From CAYLMM01 sp964646035 (lineage in GTDB: Bacteria > Krumholzibacteriota > Krumholzibacteriia > LZORAL124-64-63): a stretch of 11,992 nt of DNA. How positions within the stretch are numbered: the stretch's first letter is position 1; each line of letters begins with the position of its first letter. The DNA is taken from positions 1 through 11,992 of the forward strand of contig CAZYDJ010000078.1 of NCBI GenBank assembly GCA_964646035.1, written 5' to 3'. Below, piece by piece: positions 1-7,526 of this stretch. Below the pieces are notes generated by a model. The model was not told the origin of the DNA. It worked only from the letters and a program-made list of their open reading frames with translations, and made no database searches. Position numbers and translations under genes: made by a program.

Positions 1-67
1 GCTCGAAGTAGTAGTCAAAGGGGTCAAGCGGACCGAATGTGACTGGGTTGTCGATATCAGGACCCGA
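1..67. other. Unassigned stretch downstream of rseP, no gene supportable
   Basis: These 67 bases follow the rseP stop. On the minus strand the frame stays open after the TGA to the window edge and could encode peptide-like sequence rich in Pro, Asp, Phe and Tyr, but there is no ATG or GTG, and only two unconvincing TTG codons near the edge. The stretch is visibly less GC-rich than the genes upstream. No hairpin with a T tract is visible, so an operon end cannot be placed here. It may be intergenic sequence or the start of a gene lying mostly outside the window. Confidence 0.4.
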
Positions 68-1459
68 TCAGCTGCGCGGCGGCAGCAGCTTCAACACGTC
101 CACCACGATCACGAAGGTCATGAACAGCATCAACACGATCAGGCCCACCTGCATGGCGATGGCCTGGATGCGTTCATGCACCCGGCGGCGGCTGACTATC
201 TCGATCAGCAGGAAGACGACGTGGCCGCCGTCGAGGACCGGGATCGGCAACAGGTTGAGCAGGAAGAGGTTCACCGAGAAGAAGGCGATGAACAGCAACA
301 GGTGGCTGAAGCTCCAGCGCAGCATTTCGCCGGCCACCTGACCGATCCTGATCGGCCCTCCCACCGCGTCCAGTCCCAGACGTCCGCCCACGAAACTGCT
401 GAGCACCTCCACCGTGGCCTTGATCGTCAGCCAGGTGCGCACCGCGCCGATGGCCAGAGCCCGGGGCAGGCCAATCCCGGTGGACGAGTAGGCGCGATCG
501 AAGTAGATGCGGCCGATAGTCGAGTCGGGCAGCACTTCGGCCGCCTCGGGGATCACCGTGCCGGTGATCGTCTCGCCTCCGCGCTCCCAGGTGACGGTGA
601 CCTCGCGGTCGGCGTTGCGGTTGATCATGCCGGCGATCGCCGTGAAGGAAGTCACCGGTTGGTCGTTGATGGCGATGATGCGGTCACCGCTGCGCAAACC
701 CATTTCGTCGGCGGGTCCGCCGTCCTGAACCAGGCCGACCTCGGTGTCCCACGGTTGGAGTCCCAGGTTCCAACGCGAATCCCGCACCTGCGGCGTCAGC
801 TCCAGATCCAATTCGGCTCCGTCGCGCTCGACCTGCAGCGTCACCGCCACCGGTTCGCCGGCCACGGCGCTGGGACCGGCCAGACCAGCGGACACATCGT
901 CCCAGACAGCGACCGGTTCGCCGGCCACGCTCAGGATCCGATCGCCGACCAGCAGACCCGCGGTCGCGGCGGGACCATCAAAGTCGACTCCCCCCACGCG
1001 GGTCACCGGGATCTCCATGACGCCCTGGAAGAAGAGGGTCAGCGAGTAGATCAGGAAAGCCAGCACCAGATTGGCCACCGGACCGGCCACGACCACGGCC
1101 AGCCGTTGCCAGGCGGGGCGGCTGCGGAAATGGCGTGAAGCCGGAATCCCCCGGTCGCCCTCCGCCGCCTCGAGGTCGCCCTCTTCGGTGCCCAGCGGAT
1201 AATGTCTCTCCTCGCCGGTGCCGGTATCCTGGATCTCCTCCATCACGCCTTCGCCGGCCATCTTGACGTAGCCGCCGAAGGGGACGATCGAGAGCGCGTA
1301 TTCCGTCTCGCCGAAACGGCGGCGCAACAGCTTCGGCCCGAATCCGATCGAGAAGGTCTTCACGTATATTCCGGTCCATTTGCAGACCGCGAAATGACCC
1401 AGTTCGTGAATGATGATGACAACGCCGAGGGTCAGGACGAATGCGATGAATGTAGACAA
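68..1459 (-). CDS. rseP: RseP-type intramembrane site-2 zinc metalloprotease
   Basis: Membrane-embedded zinc protease (M50 family) that in characterised bacteria cuts membrane-spanning anti-sigma factors or remnant signal peptides. The 463-residue protein has the HELGH zinc motif at residues 18-22 inside the first membrane segment, the SIVPFGGYVKMAGE membrane-associated loop at about 57-70, a second segment at about 122-145, two PDZ domains (about 155-228 and 232-305), and the NLLPIPVLDGG motif at about 402-412, whose Asp410 should be the third zinc ligand. A last membrane segment lies at about 434-457. The start is TTG: GGAG sits 6 nt upstream and there is no ATG before HELGH. An acidic stretch of about 35 residues (71-106), rich in Glu, Asp and Gly, separates the loop from the second membrane segment and looks longer than usual. 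It follows dxr by 11 nt as the last gene of the envelope operon. No anti-sigma factor substrate is encoded in the window. Confidence 0.96.
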   Translation of the reverse strand: MSTFIAFVLTLGVVIIIHELGHFAVCKWTGIYVKTFSIGFGPKLLRRRFGETEYALSIVPFGGYVKMAGEGVMEEIQDTGTGEERHYPLGTEEGDLEAAEGDRGIPASRHFRSRPAWQRLAVVVAGPVANLVLAFLIYSLTLFFQGVMEIPVTRVGGVDFDGPAATAGLLVGDRILSVAGEPVAVWDDVSAGLAGPSAVAGEPVAVTLQVERDGAELDLELTPQVRDSRWNLGLQPWDTEVGLVQDGGPADEMGLRSGDRIIAINDQPVTSFTAIAGMINRNADREVTVTWERGGETITGTVIPEAAEVLPDSTIGRIYFDRAYSSTGIGLPRALAIGAVRTWLTIKATVEVLSSFVGGRLGLDAVGGPIRIGQVAGEMLRWSFSHLLLFIAFFSVNLFLLNLLPIPVLDGGHVVFLLIEIVSRRRVHERIQAIAMQVGLIVLMLFMTFVIVVDVLKLLPPRS

Positions 1460-1470
1460 TTTATTCTCCG

Positions 1471-2718
1471 TCAGAATCGGTCGGAAATGAGGCGCACGGC
1501 TATCTCGCGGGCGCGGCGGTCGACGTCCAGGGCTTCTTCGAGCGACGACACCAGATCGTCGGTAACAGCGTCCAGGGCCCGCTCTATGACTTCGGCAATA
1601 TCGACATAGCGGATCCGGTCTGCCAGCAGTGCCTGGACTGCGATCTCGTTGGCCGCGTTGAGCACGATCGGCGCCCTGCCGCCGCGGCGGCCGGCTTCGC
1701 GGGCGAGTGTCAGGCAGGGGAACCTGTCGGGATCGGGAGCCTCGAAAAGCAGTTTTCCGATCGCGGCCAGATCGAGACGTTCGGTGGACAGCGGCCAGTG
1801 CTTCTCTCCGGCCAGGGCATAGAGCAGCGGCACCTTCATATCGGGATGCCCCAGCTGGGCCAACAAGGCGCCGTCCTGGAACGAGACCAGCGAATGGACG
1901 ATCGAGGCGGGATGGATGACCACGTCGATCGCTTCATAGGGCACGTCGAAGAGGTAGTGGGCCTCGATGATCTCCAGACCCTTGTTGACCATCGTCGCCG
2001 AATCGACGGTGATCTTCGGTCCCATCCTCCAGGTCGGATGTTTCAGCACTTCATCCCGGGTGACGCGGCGCAGCGAACTGGCCGGCAGCTCCCGGAACGG
2101 ACCACCCGAGGCGGTCAGGATCAGCGATTCCACCTCGCTGAGCTTGCGGCCGAAAAGACATTGCGCGATGGCGGAATGTTCCGAATCCACCGGAACGACC
2201 TCGGCCCCCGCCGCGGCGACGGCCTCGCGGACCAGCAATCCGCCGACGACCAGGGATTCCTTGTTGGCCAAGGCGATGCGGCGGCCGCGACCGGCGGCGA
2301 TCAGGGTCGGCTCCAGACCCGCCGCCCCGACCAGGGCGTTGACCACGCAATCGCAGTCGGGATGGCCGGCGACCTCGCGCAGGCCGGCGGCGCCGGACGG
2401 CAGCAGATTCCGCTGCAGCAACCGGTCCTTGGCCGCGATGGAGTGGGAAATCTCGTCATAGACCGCGATCACGGGCTGGTCGGCGGCGCCGGCCGCGATC
2501 AGACGCGAGAGGTTCTCCGAAAGCGATTTGACGTCGGAATGCACAGCGAGTCCGACGATCCGGATCCGGTCGGGAAAGCGCAGGGCGATATCGATTGTCT
2601 GGCCGCCGATCGATCCGGTGGCCCCGAGCAGAACCACGCGCAGGGGTTCGGGCAGGCGGCGCAACGACCGGGTCGGATCGTAGAGGGCGCTGGTGGTCGA
2701 ATCAGAATTCTGTGGCAT
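1471..2718 (-). CDS. dxr: 1-deoxy-D-xylulose 5-phosphate reductoisomerase
   Basis: Cytosolic NADPH- and divalent-metal-dependent enzyme converting DXP to 2-C-methyl-D-erythritol 4-phosphate, the first committed step of MEP isoprenoid synthesis. Visible motifs are the Rossmann LGATGSIG at about 31-38, VNALVGAAGL and ANKESLV in the cofactor domain, metal-site VDSEH with Asp178 and Glu180, TASGGPFR at 202-209, HPTWRMG at 227-233, and MVNKGLE with Glu249 as the third metal ligand. I chose ATG at 2718 (415 residues), with GGAG 10 nt upstream; a TTG at 2742 would add eight residues and overlap cdsA, with no good ribosome site. Even with the shorter start there are about 27 residues before the Rossmann strand, more than in the E. 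coli enzyme, and they may be disordered. It lies 16 nt after cdsA and 11 nt before rseP. Its product feeds UppS in the same operon. Confidence 0.97.
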   Translation of the reverse strand: MPQNSDSTTSALYDPTRSLRRLPEPLRVVLLGATGSIGGQTIDIALRFPDRIRIVGLAVHSDVKSLSENLSRLIAAGAADQPVIAVYDEISHSIAAKDRLLQRNLLPSGAAGLREVAGHPDCDCVVNALVGAAGLEPTLIAAGRGRRIALANKESLVVGGLLVREAVAAAGAEVVPVDSEHSAIAQCLFGRKLSEVESLILTASGGPFRELPASSLRRVTRDEVLKHPTWRMGPKITVDSATMVNKGLEIIEAHYLFDVPYEAIDVVIHPASIVHSLVSFQDGALLAQLGHPDMKVPLLYALAGEKHWPLSTERLDLAAIGKLLFEAPDPDRFPCLTLAREAGRRGGRAPIVLNAANEIAVQALLADRIRYVDIAEVIERALDAVTDDLVSSLEEALDVDRRAREIAVRLISDRF

Positions 2719-2734
2719 CAGGATCCGACTCCGA

Positions 2735-3613
2735 TCAGGCAATGAAGAAACGTAGGTAATAGTAGAACATCGGCGCCGTGAACAGCAGCGAGTCGAACCG
2801 GTCGAGCACGCCGCCGTGACCGGGCAACAACCGGGCCGAATCCTTGATGCCGGCGTCCCGCTTCAACAACGACTCGACCATGTCGCCGATCTGGGCCAAC
2901 ACGCCCCCGCAGGCTCCGAGCAGGGCGCCCTCGACCGGCGAGAGGAAGCCCGCGAAAGTGCTCGCCGACAACCAGCCGGCCAGCGTGGCGCCGACCAGTC
3001 CGCCGATCGCCCCCTCCACCGACTTCTTGGGACTTACCCGCGGCAGCAACGGCCGCGATCCGACGGCCACCCCCACCAGGTAGGCCAGGGTGTCGTTGGC
3101 CCAGGTCACCGCGGCGACCAGGCCGAGGCAACGCGTGCCGAAGGAATAATCCAGGCCCTCGACCGCGTTCGGCAGCTCACGCAGCAGCACCAGATGGCTG
3201 GCGAGCCAGCCGACGTACAGGACGCCGAAAACCGTCACGCTGATATGCACCAGGGCATTCGACATGTCGCGGCGGAAAAGCTCGCTGGTCATCACCACCA
3301 GCAGGATCACCGAGAGCAGAAGCGACAAGGCGGCGCCGCCGGTATAGACATACCAGCTCAGCAACAGGCCGCAGAGGATTCCGATGAATTTATAGGGACG
3401 ATAGCCGCGGGCCTCCATCAGCAGATAGAACTCCCGCAGTCCGCAGAAGATGACGGCGTCGGTCAGAAGCAAAAAGAGCACTCCGCCGCGCAAGGTGAAC
3501 CAGATCAGCATCGGGACACCGACCACTATCACCCCGATACGGGGCAGGATGTCGGCGCCGAGGAACCGGGTCCAGGGCGAGTTGGCGCCGTCCGGCTGCC
3601 GTTCACCACTCAC
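2735..3613 (-). CDS. cdsA: Phosphatidate cytidylyltransferase (CDP-diglyceride synthase)
   Basis: Integral inner-membrane enzyme making CDP-diacylglycerol from CTP and phosphatidic acid, the branch point to all major bacterial phospholipids. The C-terminal family signature is complete: SLLKRDAGIKDS followed by LLPGHGGVLDRFD, at about residues 248-274, with the conserved Lys-Asp, His-Gly-Gly and Asp-Arg-x-Asp elements. The conserved WANDTLAYLVG and SPKKSVEGAIGG segments precede it, and the rest is a run of hydrophobic helices. I placed the start at GTG 3613 (292 residues) because GAAAGG lies 6 nt upstream; a TTG at 3640 overlapping the end of uppS would add nine residues without a convincing ribosome site. 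It lies 20 nt after uppS and 16 nt before dxr. UppS and CdsA serve cell-wall carrier and phospholipid supply, so co-expression is sensible. Confidence 0.96.
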   Translation of the reverse strand: MSGERQPDGANSPWTRFLGADILPRIGVIVVGVPMLIWFTLRGGVLFLLLTDAVIFCGLREFYLLMEARGYRPYKFIGILCGLLLSWYVYTGGAALSLLLSVILLVVMTSELFRRDMSNALVHISVTVFGVLYVGWLASHLVLLRELPNAVEGLDYSFGTRCLGLVAAVTWANDTLAYLVGVAVGSRPLLPRVSPKKSVEGAIGGLVGATLAGWLSASTFAGFLSPVEGALLGACGGVLAQIGDMVESLLKRDAGIKDSARLLPGHGGVLDRFDSLLFTAPMFYYYLRFFIA

Positions 3614-3633
3614 GAGCGGCCTTTCAGCAAGCG

Positions 3634-4476
3634 TTACCAACGCTTCGGATCGAACAGGGAGCCCCGTTCTTGCCCTTCTCCGTCCCGGCCGGCGTCGTCC
3701 CCGCCGCCGACGCCGCCGAAACGACGCTCGCGGCCCTGGTAATCATCGACAGCCAGGAAGAGATCGCGCTCGCAGAAGTCGGGCCACAGCACGGGCGTGA
3801 TGTGGAGTTCGGCATAGGCCGACTGCCAGATCAGGAAGTTGCTGAGCCGCTGCTCGCCGCTGGTGCGGATAACGAGATCCGGGTCGGGGACCTCGGGCGC
3901 GTAGAGATGGGATCGGAAAAGCTCTTCATCGATGTCGCCGGGGTCGAGTTCGCCCGCGGCGGCGCTGACGGCCAGGGCCCGGGCCGCGCGCAGGATCTCG
4001 GTGCGGCCGCCGTACGAGAGGGCCAGGTTCAGGACCAGACCGTCGTTGCCGGCCAGGGCAGCCACGGTATCTGTGAGCACCTTGCGCACCGGGCCGGGCA
4101 CCTGGTCGGTCTCTCCGGTGATGATCAGGCGCACGTTGTTGCGGTCCAGCTCATCGCGTTCGCCGGCCAGGGTCTCGTCCAGGAAACGCCAGAGCGCCTT
4201 GACCTCGGCGGCGGGGCGCTTCCAATTCTCCTGCGAGAAAGTGTACAGGGTCAGGTAGGAGACACCGATCTCGCCGCAGGCCCGCAGACAGCGGCGCACC
4301 GCGTGGCGCCCCGCCCGGTGCCCGGCCACCCGGGGCATCCGGCGCGCGGCGGCCCAACGGCCGTTGCCGTCCATGATCACGGCCAGATGCCGCGGGACTC
4401 CCCCGCGGGCGGTGATCCGGTTCTTCAGTTCTTCGCGCGTCGGCGCCGCGGAATCACTCCGCTGCTCGGAAGCCAT
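3634..4476 (-). CDS. uppS: Isoprenyl transferase (undecaprenyl diphosphate synthase)
   Basis: cis-Prenyltransferase that extends farnesyl diphosphate with isopentenyl diphosphate to give the C55 carrier for peptidoglycan and other envelope polymers. Motifs: HLAVIMDGNGRWA at about 30-42 with the diphosphate-binding Asp36, YTFSQENWKRP at about 78-88, LALSYGGRTEI at about 152-162, and VIRTSGEQRLSNFLIWQ followed by AYAEL at about 202-224. The start is ATG 4476 (280 residues): GGGGTG sits 5 nt upstream, whereas the GTG at 4482 would abut that ribosome site. Two oddities are visible: roughly 29 charged residues before the catalytic core, and a tail of about 25 Gly/Asp/Arg-rich residues after RRFGG, where the family usually ends. 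The tail looks disordered and its role is unknown. The gene follows frr by 13 nt and precedes cdsA by 20 nt. Confidence 0.97.
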   Translation of the reverse strand: MASEQRSDSAAPTREELKNRITARGGVPRHLAVIMDGNGRWAAARRMPRVAGHRAGRHAVRRCLRACGEIGVSYLTLYTFSQENWKRPAAEVKALWRFLDETLAGERDELDRNNVRLIITGETDQVPGPVRKVLTDTVAALAGNDGLVLNLALSYGGRTEILRAARALAVSAAAGELDPGDIDEELFRSHLYAPEVPDPDLVIRTSGEQRLSNFLIWQSAYAELHITPVLWPDFCERDLFLAVDDYQGRERRFGGVGGGDDAGRDGEGQERGSLFDPKRW

Positions 4477-4489
4477 GATCACACCCCGA

Positions 4490-5047
4490 TCAGATTTCCA
4501 TTATCTCCGCTTCCTTCAGCTTGGAGATGCGGTCGATCTCCTCGCAGAAGCGGTCGGTCAGCTTCTGGATGGTGTCGCGCGCGGAGTGGACCTGGTCCTC
4601 CGGCAGCGAACTGTCCTTCTCGACCCTCTTGATCTTGTCGTTGCACTGCTGGCGGACCTTGCGCACGGAGATCTTGCCGTTCTCGCCGTATTCGCGGGAC
4701 ATCTTCGACATCTCGCGGCGCCGCTCCTCGGTCAGCTCGGGAATCGGCACGCGGATCAGCACGCCGTCGTTGACCGGATTCAAGCCGAGATCCCCGGCGC
4801 GGATCGCCTTCTCGATCTCGGAGATGGTGTTGCGGTCGAACGGAGCGACGGTCAGCAGCCGGGGTTCGGGCACGCCGATATTGGCCAGCTGCTTCAAGGG
4901 CGTGAGCGAACCGTAATACTCCACCTTGATCCCGTCGAGCATGGCCGGCGAGGCCTTGCCCGTGCGGATCTTGGCGAGAGCGGATCCCAGCCTCTCGACG
5001 GCTTCCTGCATCTCCATTTCAGCTTCCTGGATCAACTCGTCAAGCAT
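4490..5047 (-). CDS. frr: Ribosome recycling factor
   Basis: RRF works with EF-G after termination to split the post-termination ribosome, freeing subunits and mRNA. The 185-residue length equals that of the E. coli protein. Visible family blocks are IRTGKASP at 27-34, VEYYG at 42-46, LTVAPFD at 65-71, GLNPVNDGVLIRVPIPELT at 88-106, and the helical SVRKVRQQCNDKIK at 127-140, followed by KLTD at 162-165 and a C-terminal helix. The ATG at 5047 has a near-ideal AAGGAG 7 nt upstream. That ribosome site lies inside the last codons of pyrH, and the two genes overlap by 8 nt, which implies translational coupling. The pyrH-frr-uppS-cdsA-dxr-rseP order is common in bacteria. Confidence 0.98.
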   Translation of the reverse strand: MLDELIQEAEMEMQEAVERLGSALAKIRTGKASPAMLDGIKVEYYGSLTPLKQLANIGVPEPRLLTVAPFDRNTISEIEKAIRAGDLGLNPVNDGVLIRVPIPELTEERRREMSKMSREYGENGKISVRKVRQQCNDKIKRVEKDSSLPEDQVHSARDTIQKLTDRFCEEIDRISKLKEAEIMEI

Positions 5048-5768
5048 CTTGCTGCTCCTTTGCGATCCTTGTCCCGAGCCGGTCGCCGCGCAGGACGGCC
5101 AGCAGATTCTCCGGGTCGGATATGTCGAAGACCTCGATCGGCACTCCCTGTTCCTCGCAGAGAGCGATCGCGGTCAGGTCCATGACGCCCAATCTGCGGT
5201 CGATCACCTCGGCGTAGCTCAGGTGATCGAAGCGCACCGCATCGGGATGCGAATGCGGATCCTGATCATAGACGCCGTCCACCTGTGTGCCCTTCAACAG
5301 GGCGTCGGCCTGGATTTCCAGGGCGCGCAGGGCGGCGGCGCTGTCGGTGGTGAAAAAAGGATTGCCCGTGCCGCCGCCGAAGATCAGGACGGTGCCGGAC
5401 TTGAGCAGGGGCATCGCACCGTCGCGCGAGAACTCCCGGGTCAGGGGATGATACTCGCGCGGGGTCAGGACCACTGCCTTGGTCCCCTCGGCCCGCAGAT
5501 AATCCCGCAGGACGGCGGCGTTCATCATGGTGGCGAGCATGCCCACATGATCGGCGGTGACCCGGTTGAGAACGTCCAGGTTGGCGGAGCGGGCGCGGAA
5601 GAGGTTGCCGGCGCCGACCACGACACCGATCTGGACGCCGTCGTTGACCGCCTTGCCGATGGCCCGGGACAGGGCCGACAGCTTCTCGTGGCCGAACGGA
5701 CCTTCCGGGTCGGCGAGAGCTTCTCCGCTCAATTTCAGCAATATTCGCGAGTAACGCATTCCGGACAA
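5040..5768 (-). CDS. pyrH: UMP kinase
   Basis: Cytosolic hexameric amino-acid-kinase-fold enzyme phosphorylating UMP to UDP with ATP, usually activated by GTP and inhibited by UTP. The 242-residue protein has LLKLSGEAL at 10-18, the nucleotide loop VVVGAGNLFR at 49-58, ADHVGMLAT at 72-80, FGGGTGNPFFTTDSAA at 130-145, VDGVYDQDP at 163-171 and VMDLTA at 195-200. The glycine loop reads GAGN where most relatives have GGGN. I chose TTG 5768 because AAAGGAG ends 5 nt upstream; the in-frame ATG three codons later would be 14 nt from it. The ribosome site lies in the loop of a small hairpin that abuts the start codon. A strong terminator separates pyrH from tsf, so an unseen promoter or read-through must feed it. 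The 3' end overlaps frr by 8 nt. Confidence 0.97.
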   Translation of the reverse strand: MSGMRYSRILLKLSGEALADPEGPFGHEKLSALSRAIGKAVNDGVQIGVVVGAGNLFRARSANLDVLNRVTADHVGMLATMMNAAVLRDYLRAEGTKAVVLTPREYHPLTREFSRDGAMPLLKSGTVLIFGGGTGNPFFTTDSAAALRALEIQADALLKGTQVDGVYDQDPHSHPDAVRFDHLSYAEVIDRRLGVMDLTAIALCEEQGVPIEVFDISDPENLLAVLRGDRLGTRIAKEQQDA

Positions 5769-5783
5769 GGGAACTCCTTTCCC
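5769..5783 (-). promoter_or_regulatory. pyrH ribosome site displayed in a hairpin loop
   Basis: The minus strand reads GGGAAAGGAGTTCCC directly before the TTG start. GGGAA and TTCCC can pair as a 5-bp stem with AGGAG, the Shine-Dalgarno core, as the five-base loop. This site decides the TTG start at 5768. The pairing is seen in the sequence; any effect on translation is inferred. Confidence 0.55.
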
Positions 5784-5833
5784 GACGCCGGGGCGATACT
5801 GCGCCGCGCCGGCGGTGGGCAGGCGGCAAACAT

Positions 5834-5861
5834 AAAAAAAGCCCGGGCCGGAGCCCGGGCT
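5834..5861 (-). terminator. Rho-independent terminator after tsf
   Basis: On the minus strand a perfect 9-bp stem, arms AGCCCGGGC and GCCCGGGCT, closes a four-base TCCG loop and runs directly into seven T residues. It begins 9 nt after the tsf stop codon. The C(UCCG)G loop belongs to the very stable UNCG tetraloop type. It should end most transcripts of the ribosomal-protein operon and keep pyrH and the envelope genes at lower expression. Confidence 0.93.
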
Positions 5862-5870
5862 CGAAGGCTC

Positions 5871-6464
5871 CTAGGCCCCGATCTGATACCGGGTGAAGCG
5901 CCGCACTGACATGTTCTCGCCCAGCTTGCCGATCACGGAGTTGACGTAATCGAGGACGGTCATGTCGGGATCCTTGACGTACTTCTGCTCCAGGAGACAG
6001 ATCTCACTGTAGAACTTGTCTATCTTACCCTGGACGATCTTGTCAATGATATTGTCCGGCTTGCCCTCTTCCTTCATCTGGCCGCGGTAGATCTCGGCTT
6101 CCTTCTCGACCAGCGATCCGTCGATGCCCTCGCGATCGACGCCCATGGGGCTGGCGGCGGCGATGTGCATGGCCACGTCGTGGACGAAGGCCTTGAACTC
6201 GTCGGTGCGGGCCACGAAATCGGTCTCGCAGTTGATCTCGATCAGGACGCCGACCTGGCCGCCCGGATGGATATAGCTCTCGACCAGGCCGTTGGCCGTG
6301 GCGCGGCCTTCCTTCTTGGCGGCCTTGGCGATGCCCTTCTTGCGCAGGTAGTCGACGGCCAGATCCATGTCGCCGTCGCATTCCTTGAGGGCCTTCTTGC
6401 AATCCATCATCCCGGCGTTGGTCTGCCGGCGTAATTCACTGACGGTCTTGGCGGTGATTTCCAT
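5871..6464 (-). CDS. tsf: Elongation factor Ts, short form
   Basis: EF-Ts is the guanine nucleotide exchange factor that regenerates EF-Tu-GTP during elongation. The 197-residue protein carries the N-terminal UBA-like domain with TNAGMMDCKKAL at 15-26 and DYLRKKGIAKAAKK at 38-51, then the exchange core with CETDFVAR at 79-86, whose Asp-Phe contacts the Mg/nucleotide region of EF-Tu, and a C-terminal coiled region around GKIDKFYSE. It is far shorter than the E. coli protein of about 283 residues and matches the compact Thermus-like form, so a second core subdomain is reduced; this is a known variant, not damage. The start ATG has GGGAGG 5 nt upstream. It follows rpsB by 119 nt that contain hairpins, and a strong terminator follows it. 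Confidence 0.98.
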   Translation of the reverse strand: MEITAKTVSELRRQTNAGMMDCKKALKECDGDMDLAVDYLRKKGIAKAAKKEGRATANGLVESYIHPGGQVGVLIEINCETDFVARTDEFKAFVHDVAMHIAAASPMGVDREGIDGSLVEKEAEIYRGQMKEEGKPDNIIDKIVQGKIDKFYSEICLLEQKYVKDPDMTVLDYVNSVIGKLGENMSVRRFTRYQIGA

Positions 6465-6478
6465 GTTCGCCTCCCATG

Positions 6479-6496
6479 CCGGGCTCGCGGGCCCGG
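6479..6496 (-). promoter_or_regulatory. Hairpin just upstream of the tsf ribosome site
   Basis: CCGGGC and GCCCGG can form a 6-bp GC stem with a six-base loop on the minus-strand RNA. It ends a few bases before the GGGAGG ribosome site of tsf, so it could insulate that site or modulate its access. There is no T tract, so it is not a terminator. The function is inferred only from position. Confidence 0.4.
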
Positions 6497-6532
6497 TCTG
6501 CTGTCACGTTGCGTGCTTGAAGCCAGATTCCG

Positions 6533-6574
6533 ACGGGCGGAAAAGCCCGTTCCACCGAATGGGCTGAACGGGCT
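6533..6574 (-). promoter_or_regulatory. Attenuator-like alternative hairpins between rpsB and tsf
   Basis: Shortly after the rpsB stop, minus-strand arms AGCCCGTTC (6574-6566) and GAACGGGCT (6552-6544) form a perfect 9-bp stem with a 13-base loop, followed by a short run of T (four including the last stem base). This resembles a weak intrinsic terminator. The downstream arm can instead pair with GCCCGT (6538-6533), giving a 6-bp stem with a TTTTCC loop that would absorb the T run. The two folds exclude each other. Partial termination here would lower tsf relative to rpsB; whether the folds switch is unknown. Confidence 0.5.
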
Positions 6575-6583
6575 GCACTGATA

Positions 6584-7402
<819 letters not shown>

Positions 7403-7423
7403 GACTGACTCCTTGCTGTGTGG

Positions 7424-7445
7424 TTGAAGCTTCCCCGCTCTTCAA
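7424..7445 (-). promoter_or_regulatory. Inverted repeat before the rpsB ribosome site
   Basis: TTGAAG and CTTCAA on the minus strand are separated by 10 bases and end about 9 nt before the AAGGAG of rpsB. They could form a 6-bp hairpin in the rpsB 5' region. In E. coli S2 represses its own operon through the rpsB leader, so a structured leader is plausible here, but no known motif is recognised. Confidence 0.3.
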
Positions 7446-7504
7446 CGACCGTGAGCGAACGCCTGGGCGCCACCGGCTCCGGTCTCTGAACGGGTGCGTG
7501 ATAG

Positions 7505-7526
7505 CGGGCGCTCCGGAGAGCGCCCG
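7505..7526 (-). other. Stable UCCG-loop hairpin downstream of rpsI
   Basis: Perfect 9-bp minus-strand stem with arms CGGGCGCTC and GAGCGCCCG closing the loop TCCG, 23 nt after the rpsI stop. The loop is again C(UCCG)G, as in the tsf terminator. GCTATC follows instead of a T tract, so it should not terminate by itself. It may stabilise or mark a processing point between rplM-rpsI and rpsB-tsf messages. Confidence 0.55.

Noticed and set aside
2719..2742. TTG at 2742 as the dxr start
   Set aside because: It would overlap cdsA and lacks a spaced ribosome site; the ATG at 2718 has GGAG upstream.
3614..3640. TTG at 3640 as the cdsA start
   Set aside because: It would overlap uppS without a clear ribosome site; the GTG at 3613 follows GAAAGG by 6 nt.
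1798..4632. Several + strand open frames above 300 codons opposite dxr, cdsA and uppS
   Set aside because: They are antisense shadows; each lies over a minus-strand gene with a full set of family motifs and intact start signals.
5784..5833. Promoter for pyrH in the gap after tsf
   Set aside because: TTGCCG and TATCGC are the best hexamers seen and they are about 25 bp apart; no acceptable spacing was found.
7505..7526. Hairpin after rpsI as a Rho-independent terminator
   Set aside because: The stem is strong but GCTATC follows instead of a T tract.
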